Shown here: positions 9,406 through 19,351 of the stretch, in pieces
Layout of the letters: every line of letters begins with the position of its first letter
Position numbering within the stretch: position 1 is the first letter of the stretch
Source of the DNA: Desulfohalobiaceae bacterium S24
GTDB lineage: Bacteria > Desulfobacterota > Desulfovibrionia > Desulfovibrionales > Desulfothermaceae
Assembly (NCBI GenBank): GCA_011389765.1
Contig: JAABTT010000033.1
Coordinates: 1 to 36,373, forward strand
Direction: 5' to 3'
DNA length: 36,373 nt
Notes under the pieces: model-generated
Seen by the model: the letters and a program-made list of their open reading frames with translations, nothing else
Databases searched by the model: none
Told to the model about the DNA's origin: nothing
Made by a program: the position numbers and the translations under genes

Positions 9406-9567
9406 AGCTATTCTCCTTTTGTTCGTCCATTGGTATTAGTGAGTTATCGGTTAATCTCTGTCATAAAAAACAAGAAAATGTGTTGTTTCGAAACAATTGA
9501 AATCCTTGTGAAAGAATTTCTAATTTCGAAGTGAACCGTGAACCTGGAATCGCGGGTGAAGCCCGCT

Positions 9568-11337
9568 TCAAAAGTCTTTAAAATCGTTTTCATCCAGGGG
9601 AATGGCGGCTTCCGGGGCCTGTGTTGCCTGAGCAGGCTGCTGCCTGCCCCGAATGCCTCGATTCCAAGATGGCAGTGATGATTCGATCCGGCCGGAGTGT
9701 TTTCCATTCCCGTTTCCATTCCCCGGCTGTGTCCCTGTCCGTTCACTGCCTGCAGGCGGGTGCTGCCGGCCCTGTGTTGGAAGCCCTCTGTGAGGGACAC
9801 TCGACTGTTTAATTTCTTTGTGCGTGCCCCGGGCGCTAACCTTGCCGTTTTTCGTTCCGACCAGGGCGGTCATCTCCAGGACCATATTTTTCAGCTCTTC
9901 AGCCTGGGAAGAGAGTTCCTCGGATGCACTGGCCGATTCTTCGGAATTTGCGGCGTTTTGCTGGACCACTTTGTCCATCTCCGAGACCGCGATGTTCACC
10001 TGCTCCACCCCCTGGGCCTGTTCCTTGGTGGCGGCTGAGATTTCAGCGATCAGGGTGTTGACCTTTTGAGAACTCTCTTTGATGGATGTCAGTTGACCGG
10101 CCACCTCCTCGGCCACATTGACCCCGTTTCCCGCGTTTTCCTGGGACTTCTCGATGAGCTGGGAAGTGTTCTGGGCCGCCTCGGCCGAACGCTGGGCCAG
10201 GTTTCTGACTTCCTCGGCCACCACGGCAAAGCCTTTTCCCGCCTCTCCGGCCCGGGCCGCCTCCACGGCCGCGTTCAGGGCCAGGAGATTGGTCTGGAAG
10301 GCAATCTCGTCGATGGTCTTGATGATCTTGGAGGTCTCGTTGGAGGACTCCTTGATCTCGTGGATGGCCGTGTTCATGCGCTGCATGGACTCCACACCGC
10401 TGTTGACCAGTGTGGAACTTTCTTTGACCGCCCGGTCGGCCTGGTCGGCATTGTCCGCGTTCTGCTTGGTCTGGGAGGCGATCTCTTCCAGGGAAGACGA
10501 GGTCTCTTCCAGGCTGGAGGCCTGCTCTGAGGCGCCTTCGGCTAAAGATTGGCTTGCCGAGGAGACCTGGCCCGAGGCCGAGGCCACCTGATCCGAGCCC
10601 TCATCCAGGCCGGCAATGATCCGGTTGATGGGTTTGGTGATGCTGCGGGTGATGAAAATTCCCATGAAGAGGCCAAAGACGACACTAAACAAAGCTATGA
10701 CGGACATGCCCGTGAAGGCTGACTGTTCGTCATGTTCCGCCTTCAAAGCCGCCTCCTGGGTGAATTTTTCAATATTTTTCAAAAAGCCTTCGATTTCATG
10801 ATCCAGTTGATCCACTTCTTTCTCGACTTCGACGGCGAGTTGTTCAGCCTCGTGCAGATTTCCCTCGTCGATCATCGTGAAGATCTGGTGGACATGACCA
10901 TCAAAATCGGCATGCTCTTTCTCGATCTGCTGCAGATGGTGCTCCACTTCCTGGAACTCTTTTCTGGCCGTGTCCGTCTTGGCGGTCTTGGCTGCATGCT
11001 CGGCGATTTCTTCTCCATGCCTCAGTAACTCATTCACTTTTTCCGCGTGTTCATCGAATGCGCTTTTCGCGGTTTTCAACCCCTTTTGGGCCGCTTCTTC
11101 AGATGCCAGAACCTCGCCGAAGCGCAAGGCCCGCTCAAACCAGATGGCCTGCTCCAACTGATTGACGGCAATCCCTGTGACCGCTCTGGTCAAAGGAATA
11201 TCCTTTTCAGCAATCTCCTCAAGTCCTTCTCCGATGGAATTGATTTTTATGAGTCCGAAACCATTGGAGAGGACCAACAGAATCAGAAGAACCAAAACCA
11301 TGCCAATAATTTTCGTGCCCAACTTGAATTTTTTCAT
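9568..11337 (-). CDS. Methyl-accepting chemotaxis protein
   Basis: A 589-residue transmembrane chemoreceptor. TM1 lies at about 8-28, followed by a helical periplasmic sensor (about 30-205) rich in His and Glu, resembling four-helix-bundle sensors. TM2 lies at about 208-230, then HAMP and the cytoplasmic hairpin with the conserved tip [20 protein letters not shown]. The disordered tail ends [11 protein letters not shown], the same last residues as the CZB chemoreceptor. ATG at 11337 is supported by GAGGAGG eight bases upstream; the longer open frame from 11382 is unlikely. It starts 41 bp after the REC-kinase stop and precedes cheW, so the three are probably co-transcribed. The ligand is unknown. 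Confidence 0.95.
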   Translation of the reverse strand: MKKFKLGTKIIGMVLVLLILLVLSNGFGLIKINSIGEGLEEIAEKDIPLTRAVTGIAVNQLEQAIWFERALRFGEVLASEEAAQKGLKTAKSAFDEHAEKVNELLRHGEEIAEHAAKTAKTDTARKEFQEVEHHLQQIEKEHADFDGHVHQIFTMIDEGNLHEAEQLAVEVEKEVDQLDHEIEGFLKNIEKFTQEAALKAEHDEQSAFTGMSVIALFSVVFGLFMGIFITRSITKPINRIIAGLDEGSDQVASASGQVSSASQSLAEGASEQASSLEETSSSLEEIASQTKQNADNADQADRAVKESSTLVNSGVESMQRMNTAIHEIKESSNETSKIIKTIDEIAFQTNLLALNAAVEAARAGEAGKGFAVVAEEVRNLAQRSAEAAQNTSQLIEKSQENAGNGVNVAEEVAGQLTSIKESSQKVNTLIAEISAATKEQAQGVEQVNIAVSEMDKVVQQNAANSEESASASEELSSQAEELKNMVLEMTALVGTKNGKVSARGTHKEIKQSSVPHRGLPTQGRQHPPAGSERTGTQPGNGNGNGKHSGRIESSLPSWNRGIRGRQQPAQATQAPEAAIPLDENDFKDF

Positions 11338-11378
11338 GCTGCAATCCTCCTCAAGAATACTAAAAATTGATGTTTTAC

Positions 11379-12431
11379 TCATTCACTGCCGGGGCCTTCA
11401 GGGGCTTGGGGCAGCCGGACGATAAAGACCGTTCCCCGTCCCTCACGACTGTTGACGCTGATCGTACCTCCATGTTTTTCCACAATGTCTTTGACCAGGG
11501 ACAGGCCAAGGCCGGTTCCCTGTTTCTTGCTCGTGTAATAGGGCGTGAAAATGGTCTGGCGTTTGTCTTCAGGTATGCCGGGTCCGGTGTCCTGGACGTG
11601 GATGGATACGGAAGCGTTTTTTTCCAGGGTCAGGGTCAAATGCTTCTGCTGACTGTCTTCCATGGCCTCCAGGGCGTTCAGGATCAGATTCCTGAAGACC
11701 TGTTCCAGACCGAAGCGATTCCCCTGAATGTAGACCGGGCTTTCCCCCAGATCCTCTGCCGCCTGAATGCCCTTGAGGATTTTCATGTCTTCAAACATGC
11801 GGAGACAATCCTGCAGGCAGACCCTGATATCCAGGATTTCGGTTTGCCTTTTGGCCTTTTTTCCGTTGTGCAGCATCTCCTGATTGATTTCCTGGATGCT
11901 CTGAACCGCCTCCAAAATAGAAGCCATACGGGTCTTTATGAGTTCAGAGTTCTTGTCGTCTATGAGAACCAGCTCGGCACTGCCCATGATCATGGTCAGA
12001 GGGTTTTTGATCTGATGGACGAGATGGGGGATGTCCTGGACCAATCCATTGGTGTCCTGCTTGAGTTTCATTTTCTCGACCCGGCGTATCTCCTCGATCA
12101 GTTCCTGAATAGTGAACGGTTTCTCGATAAATCCGTCGCATCCCGAGCGGAGGGCTTTCATAACCAGTTCTTTTTCACCATAGGCGGTCATCATGATCAG
12201 CGATACATCCGGGTCCAGGCTTTTGACCCGTTCGAACAGTTCAAACCCGTTCAGACCGGGCATGAGATAGTCGGTCAGGATGAGATCGACGCTTCCGGGA
12301 GCGCTTTCCAAGTATTCAAGGGCGGTGCGAACACTCAAGGCTTCAGCCGCCGTATAACCTTTGGCGCTCAATCCGATTTTCAGACTTTGGAGCTGGGTTG
12401 GTTCATCATCGACAATCAAGAGATGCTTCAT
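11379..12431 (-). CDS. Receiver-histidine kinase (N-terminal REC, C-terminal kinase)
   Basis: A 350-residue soluble protein with the receiver first (about 1-120; phosphoacceptor Asp54 in LILTDYLMP, conserved Lys in IEKPF). A HisKA-like region follows with His139 in [13 protein letters not shown], then an HATPase domain (N box [13 protein letters not shown]1 [10 protein letters not shown] box [10 protein letters not shown]2 GTGLGLSLV). This order suggests a kinase whose activity is set by phosphorylation from another kinase, i.e. a relay node rather than a sensor. ATG 12431 is chosen because the receiver begins immediately after it, although its ribosome site is weak. It starts 438 bp after the upstream kinase stop and is followed 41 bp later by the chemoreceptor. 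Confidence 0.93.
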   Translation of the reverse strand: MKHLLIVDDEPTQLQSLKIGLSAKGYTAAEALSVRTALEYLESAPGSVDLILTDYLMPGLNGFELFERVKSLDPDVSLIMMTAYGEKELVMKALRSGCDGFIEKPFTIQELIEEIRRVEKMKLKQDTNGLVQDIPHLVHQIKNPLTMIMGSAELVLIDDKNSELIKTRMASILEAVQSIQEINQEMLHNGKKAKRQTEILDIRVCLQDCLRMFEDMKILKGIQAAEDLGESPVYIQGNRFGLEQVFRNLILNALEAMEDSQQKHLTLTLEKNASVSIHVQDTGPGIPEDKRQTIFTPYYTSKKQGTGLGLSLVKDIVEKHGGTISVNSREGRGTVFIVRLPQAPEGPGSE

Positions 12432-12752
12432 GGTCGTTTCCCTGGCCGGCAGCGCCGGATGATGGTGTCTGTTTCGGACATTCCAAAGCAAGGGGCGTGC
12501 CAAAGGAAAGCTTTTCATGTATAAATTTGAATTTATTAGTTGTTTTCAGATTCAGAGCCCACACGCGGTCAAAGCCTGTTGGTACATTTTAATGCAGAAA
12601 GGATTGGGGGAAGGTCTTTCTGCCCGGTTTTTGCTGGAACGGGACAGACTGGTATGTTTTGAAACAGGTGTGCACTGTGGAACAGGACAGGTGAGAAAGC
12701 AGAATGGTTTTTGGGATCGTGCCCGGCAGGGATGCAACTGATGTCGTTGTTG

Positions 12753-12808
12753 GCCTGCCGGGGCAGGAGTCCGGCAGGCAAGCCGGGCGGCGCAGAGGGC
12801 CGCCCGGC
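12753..12808. terminator. Two adjacent GC-rich hairpins downstream of the long PAS/GAF kinase
   Basis: Stem 1 pairs 12753-12761 with 12771-12779 (GCCTGCCGG arms). Stem 2 pairs 12782-12790 with 12800-12808 (GCCGGGCGG arms). They lie 60-120 bases beyond the stop codon of the kinase at 12870-16238. No T-run follows, so they may be attenuators, Rho-dependent stabilisers or repeat DNA. The rest of this 438-bp gap (12432-12869) holds no gene that I can support. Confidence 0.45.
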
Positions 12809-12869
12809 CGTTTCCGGCATAATGACGCGATTGGCAGGGATTGAGCGGAAAGGCCAGTTGGGAGAGGAC

Positions 12870-15800
12870 TCAGCTTCTGTGTTTGGGAAGGAACACGGTC
12901 ATGGTGGTTCCGTTGCCCTCCTCGCTGGAGACCTCGATGCTGCCGCCGTGCTCTTTGACGATATTCATGGATACGGACAAGCCGAGGCCGGTGCCTCCGG
13001 AAGTGCGCTTGGTGGTGAAGAACGGATCCATGATCCGGGACAGGGAGTCATGGGGAATGCCGATGCCCTCATCGCTGACCTGAATGACAATGCCCCCGCG
13101 CTGAGAATCGAGGAAGGCCCGCACGAACAGGGCCCTGTTCGTTGCAGGCAGGGCCTGGCAGGCATTCTGAATCAGATTGATGACCACCTGCTCCAGCTTT
13201 TGATGATTGCCTTTGATCAGGGGGAGAACCGGATCCAGGTCGAGTCCGAAATGACCGGTGGATTTCTTGATCAAATTGTTGAGCAGTAAGACCGCCTCTT
13301 CCACCACCTGCCCCACAGACACGTCATGGTTCAAATCAGCCTCGTTCCGGCGGGAGAAATCCTTCAAGCCCCGGACGATCTCCTTGATCCGCTGGGACCC
13401 TTCCTCGATTCCGGACAAAAGGCGGGGAAACGATTCCCGGATTTCGGTATAAGAGAGACCCCCGACCTCAAAATCCCCCTGTTCTCCATGCACCTGATCC
13501 AGAACGTTTACGATACTCTGCCAGGCTTCCTGGAGCAGGGGGGCGTTGAGCATGATGAAATTGTTGGGGTTGTTGATCTCGTGGGCCACACCCGAGACCA
13601 GAACCCCGAGGGAGATCATCTTGTCCGCCTGGAGCAGTTCCTGTTCCAGGTGCTTGGCCTTGGTGATGTCCCGAAAATGGATGATGGCCCCGGGTTCTTC
13701 CTTTTCCAGCAGCAGGGGATAGATGTTGACCTGCTCCACTTTCCCGGGGTCCTGACAGCCGGCCCGCTCATAGGTCATACGTTTATTGTCTTGAATGGCC
13801 TTCCTGACCCGACAGCCGTCGCAGATCGCGGTCCTGTTGAAAAAAACCTCGTGGCATTTTTTCCCGGTCAAAGACCCGGCTGAGATTTTAAAAAACTGGG
13901 TCACCGCCTTGTTCACAGTTTTGATCTGCATTGAGGCGTTTATCAGGTACAAGGGGTCTGAGATGCCGTCAAAAACGCCCTGCAATAGATCCTGATTTGT
14001 TTTGAGCTGATCTTCAGCGAGCTTGCGCTGGGTGATGTCCCGGCTGCTGCCCCGCCGGCCCAGCCAAGTGCCGTCTTTGTCAAAGACCGGCTGGCAGAAG
14101 TGGCTGAGCCAGCGGACTTCACCTTCCGGGGTGATGATCCGGAAGTCGATTTGATGGATCTTGCGGTCGGCCTGCTCGGATTCAATATGCCGGGCCAGCC
14201 TGGATCGGTCCTCGGGGTGGATGATGTCCAGGGTCAGGGAGCTGTCCCGGAGAAAGTCTTCTCTGGGGTAGCCGGTGATCCGTTCGCAGGAGGGGGAGAT
14301 GTAGAGATAATGGCCTTCCGGGGCGCGCCAGTCTTCCCAGTCAAAGGTGAACTCGGCAACCGTTCGGAAATTTTGCTCGCTTTGCCGGATCAGCTGTTCA
14401 TGGCGTTTGTGTTCGCTGATGTCATGGACCACACTGATCCAGCCGGCGCAGGCTTTGTGTTTGTCCAGAAGCTGCGCCCCGCTGTTTTCCGTGAAAAATA
14501 CCTCGCCGCTGCGATGTTTCATCTGGAATTCCTTCAGATGGAAGACACCGCTTTTTTCGAGCCCGGCAGTGAGCAGGGTGCGAAATGTTTTCAGGTGCTC
14601 GGTGTCACAATGCAGCATCGCGGTGCTGCTTCCGATCATTTCCTCACGCCGGTAGCCGAAGAGGCGTTCCGCAGCCGGATTGCAGTCCAGGATCAGGGGA
14701 GGGGTATCGTTGTTCAAGACAAAAATGGCGTCCAGCTGGCTGGTAAAGACCTTTTCCAGGAGCTCTTTGGATGCCGAGAGTTCAGCGGTTCGTTCCTGAA
14801 CAAGTTTTTCGAGCTGCTCGGCTTTCTGGGCCTCAGCCTCCACCAGGGCGGTCACGTACTGCTGTCGTTGAAGGGCCAGGGCATAGATGGCGGCCAGCCG
14901 CTTGACAAGCATCAGGTCCGTGGCCAGGAAGCGGTATTCCGGGTTGCACAATGCAATGAGCCCCACCAGGCGGCCCTTGATCAGGGCCGGCACCCCCAGA
15001 AAGCGCTCGACTGGGATATGGCCGGGAGGCGTTCCGGTGGATCGGGGATCGTTCGGGGCGTCGTTGACCAGGATCGACTGCTGATGCTCCAGGGCCCAGC
15101 CCCACAAGCCGGCATTTTTTTCAAAGACAATGGATTTGTCCGGGACTTCGCAGTGGTTCCAGATGTCCCTGCTCATGGAGTGGCTGATGAGATGGCCGGT
15201 AGCGGGTTCGATCGAGCCGACGAAACCAAAGCGGCAGCCCGTGAGTTTTTTAGCGGCTTCCAGGACCTGGACGGAGATGTCTTCGATATCGCTTGTGTTC
15301 AGCAGGCAAGTGGACAGGTCCGAAAATGTCCTCTCCACCTCGTTCTTGTAGACAATCGCCTCCTGGTTCCGCTTGCGATCGGAGACGTCCCGAAAGATGC
15401 CCGCCAGCATGTCCTGATTGTCGATGTGCAATGGCGAGCCGGTGATGTCGGCAAAGAGGATGGTCCCGTCTTTGCGCCTGACCTGCGCGTTTTCAGTGGT
15501 TTTTTGTTCGCCGGTCAATTGCTGGGCATAGGCCTTCAGGATGTCGGGGCGTTCGTCTTCAGGATGGAGCTCTTCAATGGTTAACTCGAGTATTTCATTG
15601 CGGCTGTAGCCCAGCATTTCGCAAATCCGGGTATTGGCCATGGACAATTGTCTGGAGGTCGCGTCCGCCAGCAGGATGCCGTCCTCAGCCCCTTCAAAAA
15701 TGGCCCTGAATTTTGCTTCATTCTCTTTCAGGTCTGCTTGGGACTGCTTGAGGTCGGTGATATCCTCATGGACCACCAGGGCGTGCCGGGCGCCCTCGTG

Positions 15801-16238
15801 CTCAAAAGGCGTGACCCGTCCGCAGAACCAGCGGACCTGATCCTGGCTGTGGCAGGGGTACTCCAGGGTGAAGACGGTTTTCTCCCCGGTGAGCACAGCC
15901 CGGATGCCCTGGGCAAAGGGAGCGGCTTCTTCGGAAAAATAACCCCTGGCCTGGTCGCAGACCAGGAGATAGTTCTCCCCTTCGGACACGGTCTCCGGTT
16001 TGGCGGCGTTGGAGGTGGCAAAATGACGCCAGGCCTTGTTGACGCGCAGGATATCGCCCTGCGCATTGAGCAGGGCGATATGGTCGTTCTGGGCGTCAAG
16101 CGCGGAGAGAAGAAATTGCCGGGAGCTCTCGATGTCCCGATTACTCTCCCGATAGCGGCACAGTTCGTGTTCCAGGGCCTGGACCCGCTGTTTCAGCCCT
16201 TCGTCAACAGGTGTTTCGATTTGGTTCGTATGCAGCAT
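12870..16238 (-). CDS. Multi-PAS/GAF histidine kinase with Cys-motif PAS
   Basis: A 1122-residue soluble kinase. Approximate order: N-terminal coil, PAS 40-165, PAS 172-290, GAF 305-460, coiled coil 462-490, PAS 492-612, PAS 618-742, a cysteine-containing PAS 750-862, then dimerisation/phosphoacceptor (His886 in GVAHEINNPNNFIMLN) and HATPase (N box VVINLIQNACQAL, F box MDPFFTTKR, G2 GTGLGLSVSMNIV). The last PAS has Cys795, then Cys806-x2-Cys809 and Cys828, a pattern repeated in the next two kinases upstream. No membrane segment and no receiver are present. It starts 70 bp after the preceding kinase stop with GGAA before the ATG. Its C-terminal 370 residues are clearly paralogous to that neighbour, implying tandem duplication. 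Confidence 0.95.
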   Translation of the reverse strand: MLHTNQIETPVDEGLKQRVQALEHELCRYRESNRDIESSRQFLLSALDAQNDHIALLNAQGDILRVNKAWRHFATSNAAKPETVSEGENYLLVCDQARGYFSEEAAPFAQGIRAVLTGEKTVFTLEYPCHSQDQVRWFCGRVTPFEHEGARHALVVHEDITDLKQSQADLKENEAKFRAIFEGAEDGILLADATSRQLSMANTRICEMLGYSRNEILELTIEELHPEDERPDILKAYAQQLTGEQKTTENAQVRRKDGTILFADITGSPLHIDNQDMLAGIFRDVSDRKRNQEAIVYKNEVERTFSDLSTCLLNTSDIEDISVQVLEAAKKLTGCRFGFVGSIEPATGHLISHSMSRDIWNHCEVPDKSIVFEKNAGLWGWALEHQQSILVNDAPNDPRSTGTPPGHIPVERFLGVPALIKGRLVGLIALCNPEYRFLATDLMLVKRLAAIYALALQRQQYVTALVEAEAQKAEQLEKLVQERTAELSASKELLEKVFTSQLDAIFVLNNDTPPLILDCNPAAERLFGYRREEMIGSSTAMLHCDTEHLKTFRTLLTAGLEKSGVFHLKEFQMKHRSGEVFFTENSGAQLLDKHKACAGWISVVHDISEHKRHEQLIRQSEQNFRTVAEFTFDWEDWRAPEGHYLYISPSCERITGYPREDFLRDSSLTLDIIHPEDRSRLARHIESEQADRKIHQIDFRIITPEGEVRWLSHFCQPVFDKDGTWLGRRGSSRDITQRKLAEDQLKTNQDLLQGVFDGISDPLYLINASMQIKTVNKAVTQFFKISAGSLTGKKCHEVFFNRTAICDGCRVRKAIQDNKRMTYERAGCQDPGKVEQVNIYPLLLEKEEPGAIIHFRDITKAKHLEQELLQADKMISLGVLVSGVAHEINNPNNFIMLNAPLLQEAWQSIVNVLDQVHGEQGDFEVGGLSYTEIRESFPRLLSGIEEGSQRIKEIVRGLKDFSRRNEADLNHDVSVGQVVEEAVLLLNNLIKKSTGHFGLDLDPVLPLIKGNHQKLEQVVINLIQNACQALPATNRALFVRAFLDSQRGGIVIQVSDEGIGIPHDSLSRIMDPFFTTKRTSGGTGLGLSVSMNIVKEHGGSIEVSSEEGNGTTMTVFLPKHRS

Positions 16239-16308
16239 GTTTCATTCCGAGTATGAGGTGGATGCTTGTTTCAGTTTCCGTAATCGTTTCCGTAATCGTC
16301 AGCCGGCT

Positions 16309-19300
16309 TCATTCCAATGCAACTCTCACTTTTTCACTGTTTTTTACCGGTGGCTTTTCAAAGGGGAGGATCACCTGGAAGGTGGTTCCGAGCCCTATCC
16401 GGCTTTCGACTTCAATGCTGCCGCCGTGCTCCTTGACGATGTTCCGGGACACGGACAGTCCGATGCCGGTCCCCCCTGAGGAGCGCCTGGTGGTGAAGAA
16501 GGGGTCCATGATCCGGGGCAGGGATTCCCGGGGAATGCCCTCCCCCTCGTCACTGATCCGGATCAGGATACCCCTGCCTCGGGGATCGGACAGGGTCTGC
16601 ACAGTTAGGGCCTTGTCCGGAGAGGACAGGGCCTGGCAGGCATTCTGGAGAAGATTGATCACCACCTGCTCCAGTTTTTGAGCATTCCCCCGGATTACAG
16701 GAAGATCAGGATCAAGGTCAAGGGTGAAGTTGGAGCTGGCTTGTTGAATCATATTCTTGAGCAGCAGGACGCTCTGCTCCACGACCCGGTTGACATCCAC
16801 CTCCTCCTGGAGGTTCATATCGTCGTGTCTGGCGAAATCCTTCAAGCCCTGAACAATGGTCTTGATCCGCTGCGATCCTTCGGTAATGCCGCTAAACAGC
16901 ATGGGTACCTTTTCCAGCAATTCAGGGTAGCTCAGACCGGCAATGACCAGGTCCCCCTGCTCCTGCTGGGCCTGAGCGAGTAGGCCCTGGATGCTGTCCC
17001 ATATCTCCTGTAAAAGTGGGGTGTTGAGCATGATGAAGTTATTGGGATTGTTGATTTCATGGGCCACTCCGGAAACAAGGATGCCCAGGGAAATCATCTT
17101 GTCCGCCTGGAGCAGTTCCTGTTCGAGCTTTTTATTCTGCGTAATGTCTCGTATATGCACAACAGCCCCGTTTTCCTCGAGCGCCGTTTCTGCTCCGAGG
17201 GGATAGACGTCGACCTGTTCCCGTTTGTGGGAATCAAAGCAGCCGGTTCGTTCAAAGCTGATTCGTTCCTGGGCCCTGAGTTTTTCAGTGATACGGCAGT
17301 CTGTACAGCTCCCGGCCCGGCAGGAAAAAGCCACCAGGCAACTCCGCCCGACGGCGTCTGTATAGGAAGCCCCGATATAGGCTGCCGCGGCCTTGTTGAG
17401 CATCTTGATGGTCAGTGTCTCGTCCACCATGAACAAGGGATCGGAAATGCCGTCAAAAACAGCCTGAAGCATGGCCCGGCTCTTCCGGACTTTTTTCTGG
17501 GAGTCTTTTTTGTCCGTGACATCGAGGCCGATACCGCCGATCAAGTCCGGTTTTCCGGTTTGTTTGATCAGGAATTTGTGCAGTTCAACCACCCGAGGCT
17601 GTCCCCGGCCGTCGGGAATGGAAAATTCCCGGGTCCGGGGGCTTGCTTGGGACAGTTTCTGCTCGTCCTCGAGGATGGGGCCAGACAGGTGCTCCGGTAA
17701 TATTTCCGAGATCGTTTTTCCGATCCAGGGACCCCCGTGTTCAAAAAATTCTTTGAGATATTGGTTTCTGAAGATGATCGGACCATTGACCTCTTTGATA
17801 AAGGCCCCTCCGGGAAAATGATCCATGAAGGCCGTGAAGCGCGCTTCATTTTCCCGGAGGGCATGCATGGTCTGCTCAAGCTCGGCATTGGCTTGGGTCA
17901 ATGCCTCAGTCCGTTCCTCCACCCGTTTTTCCAGCTCACTGTTCACCTCGTGGAGGAGGCTGAGGTTCCGGCTGTTCCGCAGGGCAATGCCGGCCAGCTC
18001 GCTGAAGCCGGTGGCGAGCCGGACAAGTGAATCCTTGAATACCCCTGAGTTTTTGATCAAAGCAAGCATACCGGCCAGAGTATCGTCAATCATGAGCGGG
18101 ATCAGGAGCAGGTCTTCAGGCGGGGCAAGGCCTGCGGGTGCGATGGATGTCCAGTAGGCGGAAGAAAGGCTCTTATTCTTCCGCATCATTTTTCCGGCGA
18201 GCAAATCCTCCTGGAAAGCTTTGAAAAGGGCCTGGGGAAGATCTTTTCCCGGACCGTCAAGTTTTGGTTCGAGAAAAAAGGTTTCCGGACATGGTGTACC
18301 CGCCGTACATTCAGCCAGGAAAGTGAGATCCGCATCGATCTGCCGGCAGCAGGCCTGAAGGATGGCCGGGGCGGCCTCGGCAAAAGAGTTGTGGATAAGG
18401 ACCGTATGAGCGACCGCCAAGAGCCCTTTCAGTTCCTGCTCACGCATGCGGGTCTTTTCAAGGGCCTGCCGCAAGTCCTTCTGATACTGCTTCCGTTCAG
18501 AGATGTCTCTGCTAATTCCCTGTGCGCCGATGACGGTCTTGTCCTGGAACATGGGAGTGATGGTAACCTCCACGGGAAACAGTGTGCCGTCTTTTCGTTT
18601 CCCGGTCAGCTCCAGGCTATGGGGAGTCTGCTGACCGGACAGTCCGGCCTGATAAGCCTGATCAGCCGCATCATGCTTTTCTTCAGGGAAAAAAACAGCG
18701 AAATCAAGGCCCATGGCTTCTTGTTGGGAGTAACCGAATAGTTTTTGGACGGAGGCAGAGGCATAGAGGATTCGCCTGTTCAGGTCGACCTGCCATAAAC
18801 ACGTTTTGCAGGCTTCAGCAATGATCTGGAGCCGTTTTTCTTTGGCCTGAAGCTTTGCCTCTGATGCTTTGCGCCCGGTGATGTCCTGGCCGTGGGAAAT
18901 GACGCCCAGAATCTCGCCGTGTTCGTTTCGATGGGGGATGTATTCCATCTCCATCCAGCGCAGGCCCTTGCCCGGAAAATCCACCTGGACCTCATAGGCG
19001 ACGTTCTCCCCGGCCAGGCAGCGGCTCAGGTTCGGTCTGATCTCCGAGTCAAAGACCGAAACTCCGCAGATTTCGGCCACGGAACGTCCCAGGATCTGAT
19101 TCATATCCAGGGCGAAGGAGTCGGCATAGGCCTTGTTGACCGCCTGATAGCGGTATTCCTTTGAGACAAAGGATATGGGCTGTTCAATGCTGTTGAAGAT
19201 GGTTTGAAGCAGACGGAAATCCTCTTTGTCTTGCGGTTCCCGGGCCCTGTCGGATTTCAGGAGAGCCTGTTCCAGTTCTGCAATCCGACGTTCACAATCT

Positions 19301-19329
19301 TCATAAGTCCGGTTGGGTCCATTTGTCAT
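16309..19329 (-). CDS. Multi-PAS/GAF histidine kinase with Cys-motif PAS (paralogue of the next gene)
   Basis: A soluble kinase of 1006 residues. Order: coil 1-35, PAS 38-155, PAS 162-280, GAF-like 300-455, coiled coil 458-490, PAS 495-608, cysteine-containing PAS 618-735 (Cys664, Cys670, Cys675-x2-Cys678, Cys697), then His757 in GVAHEINNPNNFIMLN and an HATPase domain (N box VVINLLQNACQAL, G2 GTGIGLSVSRNIV). ATG 19329 is preferred over the open frame from 19482, because the latter overlaps the previous gene by 131 bp and its first 51 residues resemble nothing. The 19329 start leaves a 22-bp gap but has only a GGGA ribosome site. Probably co-transcribed with the genes on both sides. Confidence 0.93.
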   Translation of the reverse strand: MTNGPNRTYEDCERRIAELEQALLKSDRAREPQDKEDFRLLQTIFNSIEQPISFVSKEYRYQAVNKAYADSFALDMNQILGRSVAEICGVSVFDSEIRPNLSRCLAGENVAYEVQVDFPGKGLRWMEMEYIPHRNEHGEILGVISHGQDITGRKASEAKLQAKEKRLQIIAEACKTCLWQVDLNRRILYASASVQKLFGYSQQEAMGLDFAVFFPEEKHDAADQAYQAGLSGQQTPHSLELTGKRKDGTLFPVEVTITPMFQDKTVIGAQGISRDISERKQYQKDLRQALEKTRMREQELKGLLAVAHTVLIHNSFAEAAPAILQACCRQIDADLTFLAECTAGTPCPETFFLEPKLDGPGKDLPQALFKAFQEDLLAGKMMRKNKSLSSAYWTSIAPAGLAPPEDLLLIPLMIDDTLAGMLALIKNSGVFKDSLVRLATGFSELAGIALRNSRNLSLLHEVNSELEKRVEERTEALTQANAELEQTMHALRENEARFTAFMDHFPGGAFIKEVNGPIIFRNQYLKEFFEHGGPWIGKTISEILPEHLSGPILEDEQKLSQASPRTREFSIPDGRGQPRVVELHKFLIKQTGKPDLIGGIGLDVTDKKDSQKKVRKSRAMLQAVFDGISDPLFMVDETLTIKMLNKAAAAYIGASYTDAVGRSCLVAFSCRAGSCTDCRITEKLRAQERISFERTGCFDSHKREQVDVYPLGAETALEENGAVVHIRDITQNKKLEQELLQADKMISLGILVSGVAHEINNPNNFIMLNTPLLQEIWDSIQGLLAQAQQEQGDLVIAGLSYPELLEKVPMLFSGITEGSQRIKTIVQGLKDFARHDDMNLQEEVDVNRVVEQSVLLLKNMIQQASSNFTLDLDPDLPVIRGNAQKLEQVVINLLQNACQALSSPDKALTVQTLSDPRGRGILIRISDEGEGIPRESLPRIMDPFFTTRRSSGGTGIGLSVSRNIVKEHGGSIEVESRIGLGTTFQVILPFEKPPVKNSEKVRVALE

Positions 19330-19351
19330 TTTTTTCCCATTATTCAAACTT

